Source: JBBDMW01 sp040878005
GTDB taxonomy: Bacteria; Chloroflexota; Dehalococcoidia; Lucifugimonadales; Lucifugimonadaceae
Assembly (NCBI GenBank): GCA_040878005.1
Contig: JBBDMW010000021.1
Span: 1 to 32,795, forward strand
DNA length: 32,795 nt
Direction: 5' to 3'
Shown: positions 30,166 to 32,795 of the stretch, one piece after another
Numbering within the stretch: the stretch's first letter is position 1
How the letters are laid out: each line of letters opens with the position of its first letter
Notes under the pieces: model-generated
What the model was told of the DNA's origin: nothing
The model's input: only the letters and a program-made list of their open reading frames with translations
Database searches by the model: none
Made by a program: the position numbers and the translations under genes

Positions 30166-31659
30166 TTACGGGACGGAGCGTGCCCGCCTGACCGCATCCA
30201 GCCAGCCCGTGTAGAGCGACCGGCTTTTGGACTCGGCCATCTGCGGCTCGTAGCGCTCCGACGGTTGCCACAGGGCAGCCACTTCTGACTCGCTGCGCCA
30301 CATTCCTGCGCCACGGCCCGCCAGGTATGCAGCGCCCAGGGCGGTGGTTTCGCCCACCGCCGCCACTTCAACCGGGCGGCCCAGTATGTCTGCCTGGAAC
30401 TGCATGAGGAACCTGTTGGCGGTCTGTCCGCCGTCGACACGCAGAGGATGGTCGCGCCTGCGCCTGCGGGCTGCCTCGTCCATGGCGTCAACCACGTCCC
30501 GCACCTGGTAGGCGGTTGACTCCAGCGCTGCGCGGGCCAGGTGGGCGCGGGTTGTGCCGCGGGTGAGGCCGGTGATTGCACCGCGGGCGTCGGGGTCCCA
30601 GTGCGGTGCGCCCAGCCCCACGAACGCCGGGACCATGTAGACGCCGCCGTTGTCTTCCACTGAATCGGCCAGCGCAGACGTCTCCGTGGCGTCGGCTATG
30701 ACACCGAGGCCGTCCCGCAGCCACTGCACCGCCGCGCCGGTCACGAAGATCGACCCTTCCTGTGCGTACGACCGCTTTGCCCCAACCTGCCAGCCGAGCG
30801 TGGAGAGCAGACCCTCCGAGATTGCAGGCGGGCGGCTGCCGGAGTTGGTCAGCACAAACGCTCCCGTGCCATACGTGCACTTGGTCATTCCCGGCTCGAA
30901 GCACGCCTGGCCATACAGCGCCGCATGCTGGTCGCCCGCTATTCCCGTCACCTGCGTCTCGCCGCCCAGCACCGATGCGCTGGTGACGCCGAAGTCGCCG
31001 GCTGAAGGCCGGACCTCCGGCAGCATCTCGGCCGGTACATCGAAAAGGTCGAGAAGCGCCGGGTCCCACTGGAGGTCATGCAGGTTCAGGAGCATGGTGC
31101 GGCAGGCGTTCGTGGCGTCCGTGGCGTGCACCTCGCCGCCGGTGAGCCTGAACAGGAGCCACGAGTCGACGGTGCCGAAGCACAACTCGCCGTCCTCTGC
31201 CCAGCGCTGACCGTCCGGGATCACATCCAGCAGCCACCGCAGCTTTGTGGCGGAGAAGTAGGCGTCCACCACCAGGCCGGTGCGCTCTCGGATGTCTGGC
31301 GAGTACCCCTTGTTGAACAGTTCCCGGCACATGTCAGCAGTGCGGCGGCATTGCCAGACGATTGCGTTGGCCATGGGCCGTCCGGTCCTGCGTTCCCAGA
31401 CGATGGCGGTCTCACGCTGGTTGGTTATGCCCAGGGCAGCAATGTCGCTGAACGCCAGACCGGCCTTTTCGACGGCCTGGCGGCAGACGGAGACTGCGGA
31501 GTTGAGTATCTCCACAGGGTCATGCTCAACCCATCCCGGCTGCGGGTAGTGCTGCCTTAGTTCGATCTGCGCCGAGGCCACGGGCAGCGCCTCGCCGTCA
31601 AAGACGATGGCGCGGGTGCTGGTTGTGCCCTGGTCCAGGGCGAGGATGTGTGTCTGCAT
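30166..31659 (-). CDS. glpK: glycerol kinase
   Basis: This 497-residue FGGY-family kinase makes sn-glycerol 3-phosphate. The N-terminal phosphate motif LDQGTTSTRAIVFD is at 8-21, GWVEHDP (42-48) contacts glycerol, and LGITNQRET and GDQHAALYGQ carry substrate and catalytic residues. YMVPAFVGLGAPHWDPDARG and RVDGGQTANRFLMQFQADILG are the FGGY signatures. The length matches E. coli GlpK (about 500). The start at 31659 begins MQTHILALDQ; the open frame continues to 31719 without similarity and would run over the repeat array. There is no Shine-Dalgarno, and GATAAT ends 7 nt before the ATG. No glpF or glpD is present. Confidence 0.96.
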   Translation of the reverse strand: MQTHILALDQGTTSTRAIVFDGEALPVASAQIELRQHYPQPGWVEHDPVEILNSAVSVCRQAVEKAGLAFSDIAALGITNQRETAIVWERRTGRPMANAIVWQCRRTADMCRELFNKGYSPDIRERTGLVVDAYFSATKLRWLLDVIPDGQRWAEDGELCFGTVDSWLLFRLTGGEVHATDATNACRTMLLNLHDLQWDPALLDLFDVPAEMLPEVRPSAGDFGVTSASVLGGETQVTGIAGDQHAALYGQACFEPGMTKCTYGTGAFVLTNSGSRPPAISEGLLSTLGWQVGAKRSYAQEGSIFVTGAAVQWLRDGLGVIADATETSALADSVEDNGGVYMVPAFVGLGAPHWDPDARGAITGLTRGTTRAHLARAALESTAYQVRDVVDAMDEAARRRRRDHPLRVDGGQTANRFLMQFQADILGRPVEVAAVGETTALGAAYLAGRGAGMWRSESEVAALWQPSERYEPQMAESKSRSLYTGWLDAVRRARSVP

Positions 31660-31666
31660 GGCGGGG

Positions 31667-31672
31667 ATTATC
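31667..31672 (-). promoter_or_regulatory. possible -10 element immediately before glpK
   Basis: On the minus strand GATAAT (5/6) ends 7 nt before the glpK ATG, implying a leader of one nucleotide or none. There is no consensus -35. The repeat array at 31702-31753 lies 30-86 nt upstream of this hexamer and could supply activator-dependent initiation. Confidence 0.35.
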
Positions 31673-31701
31673 GCGCGGATGGGCGAAACACCTGTACTCC
31701 G

Positions 31702-31753
31702 TCTAACCAGGGCCTGCAAATCGTTCTAACCAAACTCCAACCGGCCTCTAACC
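31702..31753. repeat. array of 7-bp direct repeats with 11-bp phasing between glpK and PAP2 genes
   Basis: TCTAACC occurs at 31702-31708, 31725-31731 and 31747-31753, and TCCAACC at 31736-31742. The last three units start exactly 11 bp apart. The first is 23 bp, about two helical turns, from the second. A 7-bp unit plus 4-bp spacer repeated every 11 bp is the layout bound head-to-tail by OmpR/PhoB-family response regulators. The array lies 43-102 nt upstream of the glpK ATG and 113-164 nt upstream of the PAP2 start, so it could control either or both. Confidence 0.55.
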
Positions 31754-31865
31754 GAAAGCGCGCTTGCAGCCATTTATGGCGCCCGCTCCCGCGGCTACCG
31801 TTGGAATTGACCCATAGCGCAACGTTTAGACGAGTTGCGAATACCCTGGAGGAACTCTCCTGACT

Positions 31866-32672
31866 GTGACGACCAAAGTGCTGCGCTTCGGCCCCGCCAG
31901 GGCGCACGTCCCCTTCCTGGCAACCCTGCCGGTCGCCTTCCTCTTTCTCCTGGCCATAGCCGTTCGCATCGAGCCAGCGTGGGGTGTTGAGGCGGCGGTA
32001 TTGACATGGGTGCAGAGTTGGAGCGGCATTGGACTGCCCAGCTTCCTCAAGCTGGTATCCGTGGTTACGGACATCGGATCCCGCTACGTAGTGGTCCCCG
32101 GGGCAATCGCGGCGATGGTTGCAGCGGGCCGAAGCAGGTCTGCATTGGCGTTTGCCGCGGCCATCGGGATAGTCACAGTTGCCGCGTTGTCCGGCCATTC
32201 CCTGCTCAACGAAATCGCCGGACGGGTCCGCCCGCTGCCCGGAAGCGCGGAGCTGAGCTTCCCCAGTGGCCATACGTACGGCACAACTCTGTTCCTTGGC
32301 GCGATGGTTTTCCTGGTCCTACGGCACCGGGTGCGCCCGTTGTTCGCTGTTCCCGCGCTTGCGGTGCTCGGCACCCTGATTGTCTCGGTCGGCCCGTCCC
32401 GAATGTTCCTGAACATGCACTGGCCTGCTGATGTGGTGGCCGGGTACGTGTACGGCCTGCTTCTCCTTGCTTCGCTGATATTCCTGTACATACAGTTTGA
32501 GAAGTTCTCCTGGTCTGGCCTGCTCTCCGGTCTGTTTGGGGACCGTAAAGACCGGACCCCGGGACGACTCCCCGGCATGAATCCGGAGGCAATTCCCGTT
32601 CCGGAGGATTCACGCATCCGCCGCAATCCCCGGCGCAAGCTTCGAGTGGACGGCGCAGACCTTGCACCGTAG
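31866..32672 (+). CDS. PAP2-superfamily membrane phosphatase
   Basis: This 268-residue integral membrane protein has about five to six helices and the phosphatase motifs. Motif 1 reads NEIAGRVRP (115-123), where the usual lysine is asparagine N115. Motif 2 is PSGHT (133-137), with the acid histidine H136. Motif 3 is SRMFLNMHWPAD (178-189), with R179, nucleophile H185 and D189. Such enzymes dephosphorylate lipid phosphates, for example phosphatidate or undecaprenyl diphosphate, on the membrane surface. The C-terminal 50 residues are hydrophilic and basic. The GTG at 31866 lies 13 nt from GGAGG (31848-31852). A CTG at 31860 would be better spaced but is a rare start. It is divergent from glpK. 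Confidence 0.88.
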   Translation: MTTKVLRFGPARAHVPFLATLPVAFLFLLAIAVRIEPAWGVEAAVLTWVQSWSGIGLPSFLKLVSVVTDIGSRYVVVPGAIAAMVAAGRSRSALAFAAAIGIVTVAALSGHSLLNEIAGRVRPLPGSAELSFPSGHTYGTTLFLGAMVFLVLRHRVRPLFAVPALAVLGTLIVSVGPSRMFLNMHWPADVVAGYVYGLLLLASLIFLYIQFEKFSWSGLLSGLFGDRKDRTPGRLPGMNPEAIPVPEDSRIRRNPRRKLRVDGADLAP

Positions 32673-32700
32673 CCCGGCCAATCTGCCTGGGCCTGTTTTT
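32672..32700 (+). terminator. intrinsic terminator after the PAP2 gene
   Basis: GCCCGGC (32672-32678) pairs with GCCTGGGC (32685-32692) with one bulged base and a 6-nt loop, followed by CTGTTTTT. The remaining bases to the window end hold a further 9-bp stem (CCGGGT with ACCCGG, 32751-32771) and no gene. Confidence 0.65.
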
Positions 32701-32795
32701 GTCTCGACCGGACACACCGAGCCGGCAGGCGAGCCTCGAAGTGAACCGCCCCGGGTTTCATGGAGACCCGGTTAGTTGAGTCCCGGCCAGGGCCA

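Noticed and set aside
1..32795. Mobile elements, CRISPR arrays, phage genes and rRNA genes.
   Set aside because: I looked for regularly spaced repeats, transposase or integrase motifs, attachment-site duplications at the tRNAs and rRNA signatures, and saw none.

Overview
The window is a GC-rich bacterial chromosome segment of about 32.8 kb. Genes are densely packed on both strands and include many GTG and TTG starts. I see no phage, transposase, CRISPR or plasmid genes. The content fits a free-living, probably marine, heterotroph: paralogous enolase-superfamily dehydratases, a GMC/gluconate-dehydrogenase pair, hydantoinase-like amidohydrolases, an ectoine-type compatible-solute importer, an FlK-like thioesterase and tandem universal stress proteins. 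My best guess is a Chloroflexota bacterium (Dehalococcoidia, SAR202-like). This is inferred from gene content only; no rRNA gene is present to test it.

Layout. 1-1448: the end of an amidohydrolase whose frame is broken at the window edge, coupled to an atypical PLP enzyme of the D-cysteine desulfhydrase/ACC deaminase family. 1500-2687: a degraded 3' fragment of osmC, a small anchored protein, and an intact osmC. 2808-4946: a GMC flavoprotein and a gluconate-2-dehydrogenase subunit-3 partner, convergent with an Ldh_2-family dehydrogenase (5015-6109). 6383-7157: tRNA-Ala(CGC), tRNA-Arg(CCT) and an RRM RNA-binding protein. 7313-11424: a dihydropyrimidinase-like enzyme, a tandem LEA14/WHy protein, ClpS and a Fic protein. 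11644-14029: tandem DgoD-like dehydratases. 14170-15368: an InhA-like enoyl-ACP reductase and an FlK-like thioesterase. 15420-17510: two tandem-domain universal stress proteins. 17755-19685: a lone trpB divergent from a dCMP-deaminase-family gene. 19701-22882: ehuBCDA importer operon. 22883-23340: gene-free but rich in inverted repeats. 23341-26092: an alpha/beta-barrel small protein, a small membrane protein, a voltage-gated K+ channel and an SQR-like flavoprotein. 26261-28966: a secernin/C69 hydrolase, an inositol-monophosphatase-like protein lacking catalytic aspartates, and a VOC protein. 29077-31659: glpK-uxuA. 31866-32672: a PAP2 phosphatase.

How the genes fit together. Sugar-acid and polyol catabolism is the main theme: DgoD-like dehydratases, UxuA, GlpK, the GMC/subunit-3 oxidase and Ldh_2. 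Amide and hydantoin scavenging (two amidohydrolases, C69 hydrolase) and osmotic or stress adaptation (Ehu, Usp pair, LEA14, OsmC, K+ channel) accompany it. No large unknown system stands out. The least explained signals are an array of 7-bp repeats with 11-bp phasing between glpK and the PAP2 gene (31702-31753), a three-way-junction-like inverted-repeat structure upstream of ehuB (23004-23098), and the tandem dehydratases, which share a 74-residue identical block despite heavy synonymous divergence.
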